From: a virus
Virus record (IMG/VR): IMGVR_UViG_3300044621_001515
Coordinates: 1-27,134 of that record
Direction: 5' to 3' (one strand)
Length of the DNA stretch: 27,134 nucleotides
The notes under the pieces are model-generated. The model saw nothing but the letters and a program-made list of their open reading frames with translations, made no database searches and had not been told where the DNA came from. Positions 1 to 6,395 of this stretch are shown piece after piece (the stretch's first letter is position 1; every line of letters starts with the position of its first letter). A program made the translations under genes and the position numbers.

Positions 1-26
1 CAACCAGATTTACTCCTGCGAATAAT

Positions 27-539
27 ATGCCGAGACGAAAAAAGGGATTTGAGAACGAGCTAACTCCATACGAGACAGCATTCGCCCGCAATTTAGTTGC
101 TGGAATGTCTTATGCGAAAGCCTACAACGAGTCAGGTTATAAACCATCTGGCTGCCCTCGCTATTCCTATCTCCGTGGAAAGAAAATCAGCGAACGCCCC
201 CGAGTCCAGCAGTATATGCAGACATTGCGCGAGTCCGCTTGGGCGAATAATGTCATGTCGATTCTTGAGAAACGCTCCATGCTCGCAGAGTTAGTCCGCG
301 CAAAGCCTAACGAGATTGACGAAACGAAACCTTATGTCGCGCTTTCGGTGGACGGAGAGGGCAGGAGAACCCTGCAAGGGCCGCGAGTCTCCGACAAACT
401 TAAGGCCATTGAGTTGGATATGCGGGCAGCCGGGGAACTGAACGACGAGGAGAACAAGACGAACATTGCGATTCAACTGGTAAGCGAAAGGCTTTCCATC
501 CCTGAAGGTGGAAAGCCTTTGCTACTGGAGGAGTCTTGA
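27..539 (+). CDS. Terminase small subunit-like protein (170 aa)
   Basis: Probably the small terminase subunit, which recognises phage DNA and directs the packaging motor. The N-terminal part (residues 12-38, beginning LTPYETAFARNL and ending AYNESGY) matches the common small-terminase pattern LTxxExxFxxxxxxGxxxxxAYxxxGY. It is followed by a basic helix with RPRVQQYM (58-64) and, at 121-137, VSDKLKAIELDMRAAGE, the usual 'DKLKALELLGK' segment. The length is normal for the Terminase_2 type. The ATG at 27 has no good Shine-Dalgarno; the leader is A/T-rich. The gene converges on the leftward cluster with a 1-nt gap. No large subunit is seen in the window, so it would have to lie outside. The family is assigned from motif memory, not a search. 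Confidence 0.65.
   Translation: MPRRKKGFENELTPYETAFARNLVAGMSYAKAYNESGYKPSGCPRYSYLRGKKISERPRVQQYMQTLRESAWANNVMSILEKRSMLAELVRAKPNEIDETKPYVALSVDGEGRRTLQGPRVSDKLKAIELDMRAAGELNDEENKTNIAIQLVSERLSIPEGGKPLLLEES
487..520. terminator. 12-bp perfect inverted repeat, candidate bidirectional terminator
   Basis: AAAGGCTTTCCA (487-498) and TGGAAAGCCTTT (509-520) form a perfect 12-bp stem with a 10-nt loop. It lies inside the last codons of the small-terminase-like gene, exactly where rightward and leftward transcription converge. Each arm ends in a short T-run on its own strand (TTTGCT on +, TTTCGCTT on -). The T-tracts are short, so strong intrinsic termination is an inference. Confidence 0.5.
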
Positions 540-540
540 A

Positions 541-699
541 CTATCTGGCTATTCGTCTCGCTTGGATTCGCAGGAGCAGGATCGCCCGCTCCGCTTCTGC
601 TTTGTTTAGCTCCCACAGGTAGCCAGCAGGCAACCCGACCCGCTTTTTGAGTTTGAGAATCGCCCGCAGTTGGTGAATGGTGGCGCTTGGTGGTTTCAT
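541..699 (-). CDS. Small conserved-looking protein (52 aa)
   Basis: ATG at 699 overlaps the TGA of the upstream gene as ATGA, and GGGAG lies just before it, so the start is well supported. The protein begins MKPPSATIHQLRAILKLKKR and contains LPAGYLWELNKAEAERAI. The pattern of a helix, then 'Leu-x-Lys-x-Glu-Ala-x-x-x-Ile', resembles the small helical DUF3072-like segment found in phage and plasmid proteins; this is a loose resemblance only. Last gene of the leftward cluster, ending 1 nt from the terminase-like gene. Function unknown. Confidence 0.7.
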   Translation of the reverse strand: MKPPSATIHQLRAILKLKKRVGLPAGYLWELNKAEAERAILLLRIQARRIAR

Positions 700-881
700 T
701 CTCCCGCCTTTCTTGTTATCGTGGTGAACTTTGAGTCCCCCTTGCGCCTAAAGGACAGGACGCGCCCATCTGCGTGAAGGATGCAAAGGTTTTCGTCCAG
801 CCCTTCCGAATCCGCGAACGCCTCCGCTTCTGCTCGCGTGTCGAATGTGAGCTTCTTGTTTTGTGTGTGTAGGTGGATCAT
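696..881 (-). CDS. Hypothetical protein (61 aa)
   Basis: Start chosen at ATG 881 (MIHLHTQNKKLTFDTRAEAE) because it overlaps the upstream stop as ATGA; the longer reading from TTG at 926 would overlap the upstream membrane gene and is less likely. The sequence is a compact alpha/beta-looking protein with an acidic Ala/Glu helix and a C-terminal basic strand region (RVLSFRRKGDSKFTTITRK). No family recognised. It is translationally coupled on both sides within the leftward micro-gene string. Confidence 0.65.
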   Translation of the reverse strand: MIHLHTQNKKLTFDTRAEAEAFADSEGLDENLCILHADGRVLSFRRKGDSKFTTITRKAGE

Positions 882-1015
882 TTGGCGATGAGTGCGATGG
901 TTGCGAATGATATTGTGAGGATGCAAAGCGCGACGATGATTGTGGCGTTGCGTTCCCGTGTTTGTCGGATAGATTTAGTCTGAAGAATCCATTCCGGTGT
1001 TTTGTGTGGCTTCAC
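878..1015 (-). CDS. Single-helix membrane protein (45 aa)
   Basis: GTG start at 1015 overlaps the upstream TGA as GTGA, and its TGA overlaps the next ATG as ATGA. Residues 1-22 are basic and polar (QTKSIRQTRERN); residues 24-44 are a continuous hydrophobic helix (ATIIVALCILTISFATIALIA), giving a small N-in membrane protein. Size and topology would suit a holin, spanin partner or membrane-anchored host-takeover peptide, but nothing specific identifies it. The double overlap with neighbours is the best evidence that it is translated. Confidence 0.65.
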   Translation of the reverse strand: MKPHKTPEWILQTKSIRQTRERNATIIVALCILTISFATIALIAK

Positions 1016-1266
1016 TTCGCGCCCTCCAACATGGCAATCAATTCTTCGTCCGTTTTATCTGAAAGAATGAATGTCTGATGATATGTCACGGCCCGCCCTG
1101 TCTTTGGGCAAACTCCGTCCGTGTAGTGAAATGTCTTTGGAACCTCTGGTGTCATCTCGCAAAGGTTTTCAAAGTCATCTCCCCACTGATCTCCGTTTAT
1201 GACAACAGCGGGAAACTTTTCTCCATTGTCGTTAGCAACCACATTGTGTTCAATTACTCTTTTCAT
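1012..1266 (-). CDS. Hypothetical protein (84 aa)
   Basis: ATG at 1266 overlaps the upstream stop by 4 nt and is preceded by AAGGAGG at good spacing. Polar, acidic protein starting MKRVIEHNVVANDNGEKFPA, with two cysteines (in NLCEMT and DGVCPKT) that might pair but do not form a known zinc motif. The C-terminus has an acidic helix (KTDEELIAMLEGAK). Family not recognised. It sits in the middle of the coupled leftward cluster. Confidence 0.75.
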   Translation of the reverse strand: MKRVIEHNVVANDNGEKFPAVVINGDQWGDDFENLCEMTPEVPKTFHYTDGVCPKTGRAVTYHQTFILSDKTDEELIAMLEGAK

Positions 1267-1772
1267 TTCGAGCCTCCTTTCGCTTCGTTGATTGCTTCCT
1301 CCGCAATGGCGATCCAGTCGCCGTATAGTTCCCGCCCGTCAGCGTTTTCGCTCATGCGCGAGGCGAGAGTCTCCAATGCTTCAAGCAGGTCTGGCGCGGA
1401 GCAGAGCAGGTTTTTATTCGCTTCCGCTTCAGCCCAATGCACGGGAGTCCAATCCTCCTCTCCGCATTCTTCCATGCCGATCAGCGCGGCAATGTCGGTA
1501 GTCCCCTCAGTAAACTCCGCGAATATCACCTGTCTACCGCTTGGGCTGAGGCCGTATTTCCACGGACGAGGAGTGTGCATGATCGCGTTCTGGTTTTCAG
1601 AATGGGACAAGTCGCATTCCACGGACTCCAGCTTTTCTATCTGTTCGCGCACCCATTCGCGGGCGTTGGCGAATTCTTGCGGCCTTTCGGCATCTGGATT
1701 GAATTTGAGAAGTCCGCTTTTCTCTGCATCATACAGATCGAAAAGCACTTCTTGGATTGTTGTTGTGTTCAT
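1263..1772 (-). CDS. Conserved phage hypothetical protein (169 aa)
   Basis: Residues 66-139 follow a pattern I recognise from many unannotated phage proteins: HTPRPWKYG, then a beta-rich stretch with GRQVIFAEF, DIAALIG, and finally EANKNLLCSAPDLLEALETL (compare 'ANARLIAAAPELLEAL'). Its role is unknown in those phages too. The N-terminal 60 residues are an added acidic helical region. A Shine-Dalgarno AAGGAG lies 13 nt before ATG 1772, and a CGATAAAC box lies about 40 nt upstream. First gene of the coupled run 1772 to 541. Confidence 0.75.
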   Translation of the reverse strand: MNTTTIQEVLFDLYDAEKSGLLKFNPDAERPQEFANAREWVREQIEKLESVECDLSHSENQNAIMHTPRPWKYGLSPSGRQVIFAEFTEGTTDIAALIGMEECGEEDWTPVHWAEAEANKNLLCSAPDLLEALETLASRMSENADGRELYGDWIAIAEEAINEAKGGSK

Positions 1773-1814
1773 TTTTGCTTTAGTCTCCTTGTGTGTTGTG
1801 GTTGTGGTTGTTGT

Positions 1815-1991
1815 TTATCGTTTTGAATAAGCGTGTTTGTCGGAAGGCGCTCCGCTGGCGAGTTTTACGGCGTAAACGCCGCGCCCTGTTTGTATGTAAA
1901 TGCCGGGAGGCATGACAGCCGCGCCCGCTTTTAGTCCCCAAAGCAGCTTTTGCATGGGGCGGTCTTTTGTGTTTGTGATTGTGTGTTTCAT
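1815..1991 (-). CDS. Hypothetical protein (58 aa)
   Basis: Start at ATG 1991 (MKHTITNTKDRPMQKLLWGL). The longer readings upstream would overlap the next gene in another frame or need a TTG. The middle is hydrophobic and glycine/proline-rich (GAAVMPPGIYIQTGRGVY). No Shine-Dalgarno is visible; instead the palindrome TTGTTSAACAA lies immediately upstream (1994-2004). No family recognised. Confidence 0.55.
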   Translation of the reverse strand: MKHTITNTKDRPMQKLLWGLKAGAAVMPPGIYIQTGRGVYAVKLASGAPSDKHAYSKR

Positions 1992-1993
1992 AG

Positions 1994-2008
1994 TTGTTGA
2001 ACAATAAG
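1994..2008. promoter_or_regulatory. Copy 1 of TTGTTNAACAATAAG motif
   Basis: Reads TTGTTGAACAATAAG on +. The core TTGTTGAACAA is an 11-bp palindrome. It lies between the stop of the 147-aa gene and the start of the 58-aa gene, abutting the latter. A repressor/activator site or a leader element is possible; the function is inferred only from recurrence elsewhere in the window. Confidence 0.45.
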
Positions 2009-2040
2009 AAAGCGCGGTATGGAACCGCGCCCCTTGGGGT

Positions 2041-2484
2041 TTAGTTGAACCAGCGTGACGCAAGACCGCGCCCGAATCTACGCCGCGCCCGCTTGCGGAT
2101 TTCCTCTCCGCTTTCGCAATCTTCGCGCCAATAGTCCCAAACCGCCAGCGCAAGAACGGCGCAAGCCGCCGCCCTGTATTCGGTTGGGAAATATTGCCCC
2201 GTGCAATAATCCGCCGCAACGGAATCGCCCCGCTCGACAAGTGACAGCCGCCCCGAAAAGGCGCGGGTTGCTTCTTTTATGTTTTCGGCGGTGATTTCAT
2301 CGCGGTTTTCTATGAAGTCCAACAAGGCGCGGGCGTCTCGCCCATGTTTTAGGATAGGCCGATAGTCCCCAAGGAATGCCTTGCGGCTTTGCTGGTAGTC
2401 CCCCGATTGATAATTGCGGAAATCAATTCCGCTCCGTTGCGCTATGTGTGCGCGAATTGCGCTAAGAATTGCTGCTTTTTTCAT
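2041..2484 (-). CDS. Hypothetical protein (147 aa)
   Basis: Mostly helical, Arg/Ala-rich, with residues near the C-terminus rich in Trp and acidic residues (ALAVWDYWREDCESGEEIRKR) followed by a basic tail (RARRRFGRG). It begins MKKAAILSAIRAHIAQRSGI. No enzyme motif is visible and I do not recognise the family. ATG 2484 has an A-rich leader without Shine-Dalgarno, with a CGATAAAC box 20 nt upstream, suggesting a transcription start close by. Confidence 0.7.
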   Translation of the reverse strand: MKKAAILSAIRAHIAQRSGIDFRNYQSGDYQQSRKAFLGDYRPILKHGRDARALLDFIENRDEITAENIKEATRAFSGRLSLVERGDSVAADYCTGQYFPTEYRAAACAVLALAVWDYWREDCESGEEIRKRARRRFGRGLASRWFN

Positions 2485-2527
2485 TTTGGTTTAATGTTTA
2501 GGTGTTTATCGTTCCGGGGGGAGCAAA

Positions 2528-2611
2528 TTAGATTGCCGCGACAAGTAGCGCCGCGAGGACGGCCCAGATATGCGCAGCGAGGAGGGCTAAAAAGGCGGTT
2601 TCGAGTCTCAT
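2528..2611 (-). CDS. Tiny single-helix membrane peptide (27 aa)
   Basis: ATG 2611 overlaps the TGA of the upstream gene as ATGA, with GGGGGGAAAGGGA just before it acting as a strong Shine-Dalgarno. After MRLET the whole peptide is a hydrophobic helix (AFLALLAAHIWAVLAALLVA). It is too short for homology, but the start signal and coupling support translation. A small phage membrane peptide; role unknown. Confidence 0.55.
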   Translation of the reverse strand: MRLETAFLALLAAHIWAVLAALLVAAI

Positions 2612-2925
2612 TCCCTTTCCCCCCATTGCAAGACCGCAAGGATCATATCCATGGCGCGGCGTGTATCGCCTTGGTATCGGTGAACATACTTTTTCCCGTG
2701 ATGCAAAGTCACGATTTCCCGCAATTCGCGTCCGCCATTGTCGGATGGGTGAATATAATAGGCAATGTGTCCGGTTGCTGTAGACCTGCCCACATTGGCG
2801 ATTTCCCGCTTTGCTCTGGCGAATGTGCCGAAAGGCAACTTGTGCGGGATTTCAGTAGGCCATGGGGTGATGAGTGTTTCCATTTGTTTGATTGGCTTTT
2901 GATTGTGGAGGTTGAATGTTCGCAT
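2608..2925 (-). CDS. Hypothetical protein (105 aa)
   Basis: ATG 2925 starts 3 nt after the upstream stop. An internal ATG at 2883 (METLITPW) is an alternative start, and neither has a clear Shine-Dalgarno. The body contains PFGTFARAKREIANVGRS and a His-containing stretch (HIAYYIHPSDNGG, TLHHGKKYVHRY), then RRAMDMILAVLQWGE. The histidines are not in a recognised catalytic arrangement. Family unknown. Confidence 0.65.
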   Translation of the reverse strand: MRTFNLHNQKPIKQMETLITPWPTEIPHKLPFGTFARAKREIANVGRSTATGHIAYYIHPSDNGGRELREIVTLHHGKKYVHRYQGDTRRAMDMILAVLQWGERE

Positions 2926-2928
2926 GGA

Positions 2929-3123
2929 TTAGACTTTCGCGGCGTAGTTGTCTACAAGCCATTGATACGCTTCAGATTCGCGCAACTCTTCAGAAAGCGA
3001 GGAGGAGAAGTTGCGGGGATTCAATCGGCAAATCAGCCGATAGCCTCTTGACCATTGGCCTGAGTGATAATCCATGCAAAATTGCGCGAGTTCCCAATAG
3101 TAGTTTTTAGATAGCTTTTTCAT
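2929..3123 (-). CDS. Hypothetical protein (64 aa)
   Basis: The start is placed at ATG 3123 (MKKLSKNYYWELAQFCMDYH), because anything longer would run antiparallel in frame through the upstream 83-aa gene. Aromatic-rich N-terminus and an acidic helix near the end (SEELRESEAYQWLVDNY). Leader spacing from the upstream stop is 13 nt. No family recognised. Confidence 0.6.
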   Translation of the reverse strand: MKKLSKNYYWELAQFCMDYHSGQWSRGYRLICRLNPRNFSSSLSEELRESEAYQWLVDNYAAKV

Positions 3124-3136
3124 ATTTCCGGATAGA

Positions 3137-3388
3137 TTAAAGATTCCAAGCGCAAGGTTTTTCAGATTGGATAAACAAGGTTGCAAGGTAGGATTCATTC
3201 GCCCGAAACGGGTCGCCAAGGTCTCCCGCCTCCGATTGCACAAGGTAGGTTTTCCCCTTGTATCGGCAGGCAAGGCGATTGAAATTCCCCAAGGTATCGC
3301 AATAAACCCTGCGGGAGATTGTTTCGATTGTTTGACCGCCCCCGAAAAGGGAAGCGCCAATTCTGACTGCGATTGTTTGCTTTTTCAT
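3137..3388 (-). CDS. Hypothetical protein (83 aa)
   Basis: Begins MKKQTIAVRIGASLFGGGQT; beta-strand-like pattern with RRVYCDTLGNFNRL and YKGKTYLVQSEAGDLG. Frame choice is supported by clean spacing to its neighbours (12-nt gap downstream, 20-nt gap upstream). No Shine-Dalgarno is evident. No family recognised. Confidence 0.6.
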   Translation of the reverse strand: MKKQTIAVRIGASLFGGGQTIETISRRVYCDTLGNFNRLACRYKGKTYLVQSEAGDLGDPFRANESYLATLFIQSEKPCAWNL

Positions 3389-3408
3389 AGTGTGGAAAGG
3401 GTAAAGGA

Positions 3409-3723
3409 TTAAGCCAGCAAGTCAGCCAGTTGCGATTGGATATCCCGCGCCACTTCTTTAGAGTTGGAGCGCCGATAAACCCCGACAACCGCCCAGTGTG
3501 GATAAAAGTAAGCGGCCCCAGAATATGAATTGTCACCGGTTTGGTAGTCCCATTCCCCGGCATCGTTAATCGCAACTGTCAATTGCATTCCCGGCAAGGT
3601 ATCTTCTTCGAAGGCGCGGTAGTCGTCGCCGATATGTGACTTGATATGTTTTACAAGGCGCTCCAATTCCGAAAGGGAAGGAAGCTTTGCTTTGCGTGTG
3701 GTGTTTTCAAGTGTGGTGGTCAT
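3409..3723 (-). CDS. Hypothetical protein (104 aa)
   Basis: First gene leftward of the gene-free region, so the leftward cluster probably begins here. Residues 1-40 are a basic helix (TRKAKLPSLSELERLVKHIK); the middle has GMQLTVAINDAGEWDYQTGD and YFYPHWAVVGVYRR, which looks like a small alpha/beta domain; the C-terminus is helical. Leader A-rich without Shine-Dalgarno. No family recognised. Confidence 0.7.
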   Translation of the reverse strand: MTTTLENTTRKAKLPSLSELERLVKHIKSHIGDDYRAFEEDTLPGMQLTVAINDAGEWDYQTGDNSYSGAAYFYPHWAVVGVYRRSNSKEVARDIQSQLADLLA

Positions 3724-4881
3724 GTTGTTTTCTGTGGTTTGATTTTCTCACGGGGTCATTCCCGCTTGGCATATTGCATAGCGTTTCCCGTGCCAACATC
3801 CACCAAGGCAATCGCAAGGTGCGTTTTCAACCACTTAAGCCATGTTTTTACACAGCATCCTCCATGCCAAGATGCAAACACCGCAAAACAAGCGGCTTGT
3901 GGATTTGGCAAGTTTTGCCGATAGGCAAGAATGCCATGCGCCTCTTTGGAAGTTTTTGCCTGTTTTCGCGGTAGGTTTTGCCCTGCCTTTTGCAAGTTGC
4001 GCTTTTGCATAGCTTTGTGGAAATGCGCAGCATCTTCCATGCCAACCTTCGCGCATGGTGATTCGCTCTCGCCTATCGCATGGCATCCGCATTGCCTATT
4101 CCTTCGCGCTAATCGCCCCGCTATTGCGTCGCAAATCTCCTCGCTATGCTACCCCTTGCCGCTCGGCAAACGCAATCCTACGCCATTCTCGCGCGATGTT
4201 CAGCTATCGACTATTGCTGTTTATATCATGTTATTGTATAGCGCGGCACAGCATCAACGGGTTACGCAAGCTCGGCAACGCAAGGCATGGCAGGCGGCTG
4301 GTATTGTTGAGACTGGCAACGGCTACGGCTACCGCAAGACAAGGCAAGGCACCCGCCACACCACGCACCACGCAAGACAAGCCGCACCCCATACCCTCCC
4401 CGCCGCACGGAGAGAGAGGCAGGCAGGCAGCCAGCCACCCCACGCCACCCGTGGTAGGGGGTGGGGGACTTGGCACGGCGCCGCAGGGTAAAAAAACGAC
4501 CTAGAGGGTTTTTAAAATTTAAATTCCCAAATCAAAATTAAAAATTAAAAATTATCTCTACACAAACTCTACACCTATGCCTATACTATACGCCTAACTA
4601 TTTGTTACTCACTACGTTGCTTGTATAGCGACCCCTCTCGTGTATTTGTTGCCTATCGAAACACGACTCTCTCCCTCTGTGTAGCTAGCCTCTCTTTTGC
4701 GTTTAAAGCCTCTACAGCGAGTTTTCTTCTTCTTTCCGATACTTTGCTCGGATTGGCTACCCTGAAGCGAATAGCGGGCTTTACGAAGCTTTCCTGTATA
4801 CCCGATCTGGGGCGATCCCTATACTCTTTGGGAACTCTATACCCGTTCGGTGTAGGGTATCCCTGATATACCTGTGTGTTC
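3724..4881. other. Gene-poor region with direct repeats and an A/T patch; candidate origin or control region
   Basis: No open frame here reads like a protein on either strand. Notable content: an 18-bp direct repeat CAGCATCYTCCATGCCAA at 3853-3870 and 4028-4045 (17/18 identical); many GCAAG/CTTGC words between 3800 and 4390; CGCAAGACAAG twice (4333-4343, 4371-4381); an octamer CTCTACAC twice (4556-4563, 4567-4574); a G-rich patch near 4450-4470; and a strongly A/T-rich patch at about 4508-4555. Leftward clusters lie on both sides. Repeats next to an A/T-rich unwinding-type stretch fit a replication origin, but this is an inference. Confidence 0.4.
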
Positions 4882-5106
4882 CTAGCGGAGGATCGCTCTG
4901 GAGGACTGGGCGAGTTCTTTGACTTCTTCCGCGAGTTCGTAGAGGAAGTCCTGCTCGAAAATCAGGTTGATCTCTGTTTTGTGCGGCTTAATTATACCGA
5001 TAATTTGGAGGAATGTCTCTACAGCACTTTCGCTTTCGGGTATGATATTTGAATCGCCCTCTTCGGGGGTATGACTCTGGTGGGCAGATTTTGCCGCTTT
5101 TTTCAT
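4882..5106 (-). CDS. Hypothetical protein (74 aa)
   Basis: Start at ATG 5106 with AGGA immediately upstream. The N-terminal third is polar and disordered-looking (KKAAKSAHQSHTPEEGDSN); the rest is helical (TFLQIIGIIKPHKTEINL, LYELAEEVKELAQSSR). It is the last gene of the leftward structural cassette. The +1 frame remains open past its TAG for about 76 codons (to 4653) without a normal start codon. Family unknown. Confidence 0.6.
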   Translation of the reverse strand: MKKAAKSAHQSHTPEEGDSNIIPESESAVETFLQIIGIIKPHKTEINLIFEQDFLYELAEEVKELAQSSRAILR

Positions 5107-5117
5107 TCCTCGACTAC

Positions 5118-5330
5118 CTACCTTAACCGCGAAACGAATCGCATATCCAGTCCCTGACGCCCCATCTCCGAGAGGATGATCTGCATGTCGCTTTCCGCGA
5201 TCTGCAACTCTTGCTCCAACTCCTCGATTTCCTGCGCCATCTCTACCGCCTCGTCGTGCAGAAGCTTGTTCTCTTCGATTGCCTCTTCGTAGGCTTGCTT
5301 GAACTTGGCGATTGTTTCTTCTGCGGTCAC
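5118..5330 (-). CDS. Coiled-coil protein (70 aa)
   Basis: GTG start at 5330 overlapping the upstream TGA as GTGA. Nearly the whole chain is a charged heptad-like helix (EETIAKFKQAYEEAIEENKL, EMAQEIEELEQELQIAESDM), so it should form a coiled coil. Its position after two receptor-binding-type genes suggests a tail accessory, fibre chaperone or trimerisation factor; that role is inferred from position only. Confidence 0.65.
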   Translation of the reverse strand: MTAEETIAKFKQAYEEAIEENKLLHDEAVEMAQEIEELEQELQIAESDMQIILSEMGRQGLDMRFVSRLR

Positions 5331-5749
5331 GCGGTAAGAGCCGAGAATGCTTCTGCGACGGTATCGTTAAACAAGAACGGTGCGGCTCCCCAGTTTTCTT
5401 TCGGCTCCGGAGACTGCACATACTCCGCGAGAATCGTATTCGTCCACGTTTTCACGGCGTTCAGTTTTGGGCTGGCCTTGCCTGCCGCTTGGAGTTGCGC
5501 GGCGAGGTCGAGGAGTGTGACCAACTGGGTGGGGCCGTAGCCTTCTTTCTCCAGCCAAGCATTCGCGGTGTAGGTGGGAGCGGGCGGAATGATCCAATAT
5601 CCCGGTCCCCATGTGGCATTCTCCGATGGTTTGGCTGGGGTCAGCGCATACTCTTCCAATTTGGGGTTGCTCGTCTCTGTCCAAAGATCAATCGTCTCTT
5701 GGGCGATGTCTTTGCGCTCAAAGTTTGTTTTGTTGTAATAGTTAGGCAT
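5327..5749 (-). CDS. Tail-associated hypothetical protein (140 aa)
   Basis: Begins MPNYYNKTNFERKDIAQETI. It is rich in Trp, Pro and Tyr (WGPGYWIIPPAPTYTANAWL), with a helical middle (QLVTLLDLAAQLQAAG) and a region containing WTNTILAEYVQ. It overlaps the LamG-like gene by 8 nt and continues the same operon. It may be a small tail or baseplate protein, but no family is recognised. Confidence 0.65.
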   Translation of the reverse strand: MPNYYNKTNFERKDIAQETIDLWTETSNPKLEEYALTPAKPSENATWGPGYWIIPPAPTYTANAWLEKEGYGPTQLVTLLDLAAQLQAAGKASPKLNAVKTWTNTILAEYVQSPEPKENWGAAPFLFNDTVAEAFSALTA

Positions 5750-6395
5750 AGACTCTTGGGTGGGTTGCTACTGTGGCGGCGTTGTTATTTGTAATCGTTA
5801 ATCCTCCGCGCACATCTTGGAGATCGCGGACGAGCGGGGCGTAGAAGACGAGATTCTGCGGGCGCACCTTGTCGCAAGTCATGCCTTTGGCGAGGGAGGC
5901 GACTTCGGCTGCGGTGAGGGCGGCAGACCAGATTCCGACTTCAGCGATGCGGCCATCGGTAAATCCAGAAAATGCATTAATACCCCTTAAAAAAACAGCT
6001 GCAATCTGAGAGCTATTTATATTTAAAGGAGATATGTTTTCGGTAGATGTCGCCGAATTTCCTCCATCTAAATATACTGTTCTTGATGTATTTGATGAAA
6101 AAACTCCTGCAGCATGATGAAATGTTCCAGATGAAAATGCAGAAGTGGACGTAGCAACGCTTTCAGTTGAATCTTGTGCGCATGTTGCTTGCAGGGGATC
6201 GCCAGCAACAGCCCCCGCCGCTCGGATTCTGAAATAATTATTAAATGTTCCTAAAGTTGATGAAAGCGATATAAGCGTGTGATTTGCAGTAGTGTTGTCA
6301 ACAGAAAACCAACAAGCCATCGTGAGTGGAACAGCAGCTACAGGGGCCGAGCCAGCCGAAATGTATTGATTAGTCCCATTAAAATCGTAAGCCAT
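5742..6395 (-). CDS. LamG/concanavalin-like receptor-binding protein (217 aa)
   Basis: Resembles a Laminin-G-3/concanavalin-like jelly-roll domain: N-terminal MAYDFNGTNQYISAG (the usual 'lxFdGxdxyv' strand), MACWFSV at 26-32, a FHHAAGVF segment at 92-99 (the 'wHhvA' strand), VYLDGG at 107-112 and DGRIAEVGIWSAALTAAEV at 147-165, which is the family's closing motif. Such domains in phages usually bind glycans on the host surface or decorate the virion. The central segment (about 5960-6300) is more A/T-rich than its ends, suggesting mosaic exchange. Start and upstream stop overlap as TAATG. Confidence 0.75.
   Translation of the reverse strand: MAYDFNGTNQYISAGSAPVAAVPLTMACWFSVDNTTANHTLISLSSTLGTFNNYFRIRAAGAVAGDPLQATCAQDSTESVATSTSAFSSGTFHHAAGVFSSNTSRTVYLDGGNSATSTENISPLNINSSQIAAVFLRGINAFSGFTDGRIAEVGIWSAALTAAEVASLAKGMTCDKVRPQNLVFYAPLVRDLQDVRGGLTITNNNAATVATHPRVYA

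Noticed and set aside
1078-1830. 250-codon plus-strand frame opposite the 84-aa and 169-aa genes.
   Set aside because: Antisense shadow; the minus-strand genes have Shine-Dalgarno sites, coupled overlaps and a recognised pattern, and the plus frame ends in a run of Val and Cys from repeats.
3931-4491. Long plus-strand open frame in the gene-poor region (186 codons), with overlapping frames on both strands.
   Set aside because: Composition is that of repetitive G/C-rich DNA (Cys/His/Arg/Pro-rich, ending in Ala/Gly/Trp low complexity), no start signal, and several equally long competing frames.
4621-4866. 81-codon plus-strand frame starting with TTG.
   Set aside because: No start signal, and Ser/Leu-rich composition reflects antisense of A/G-rich DNA.
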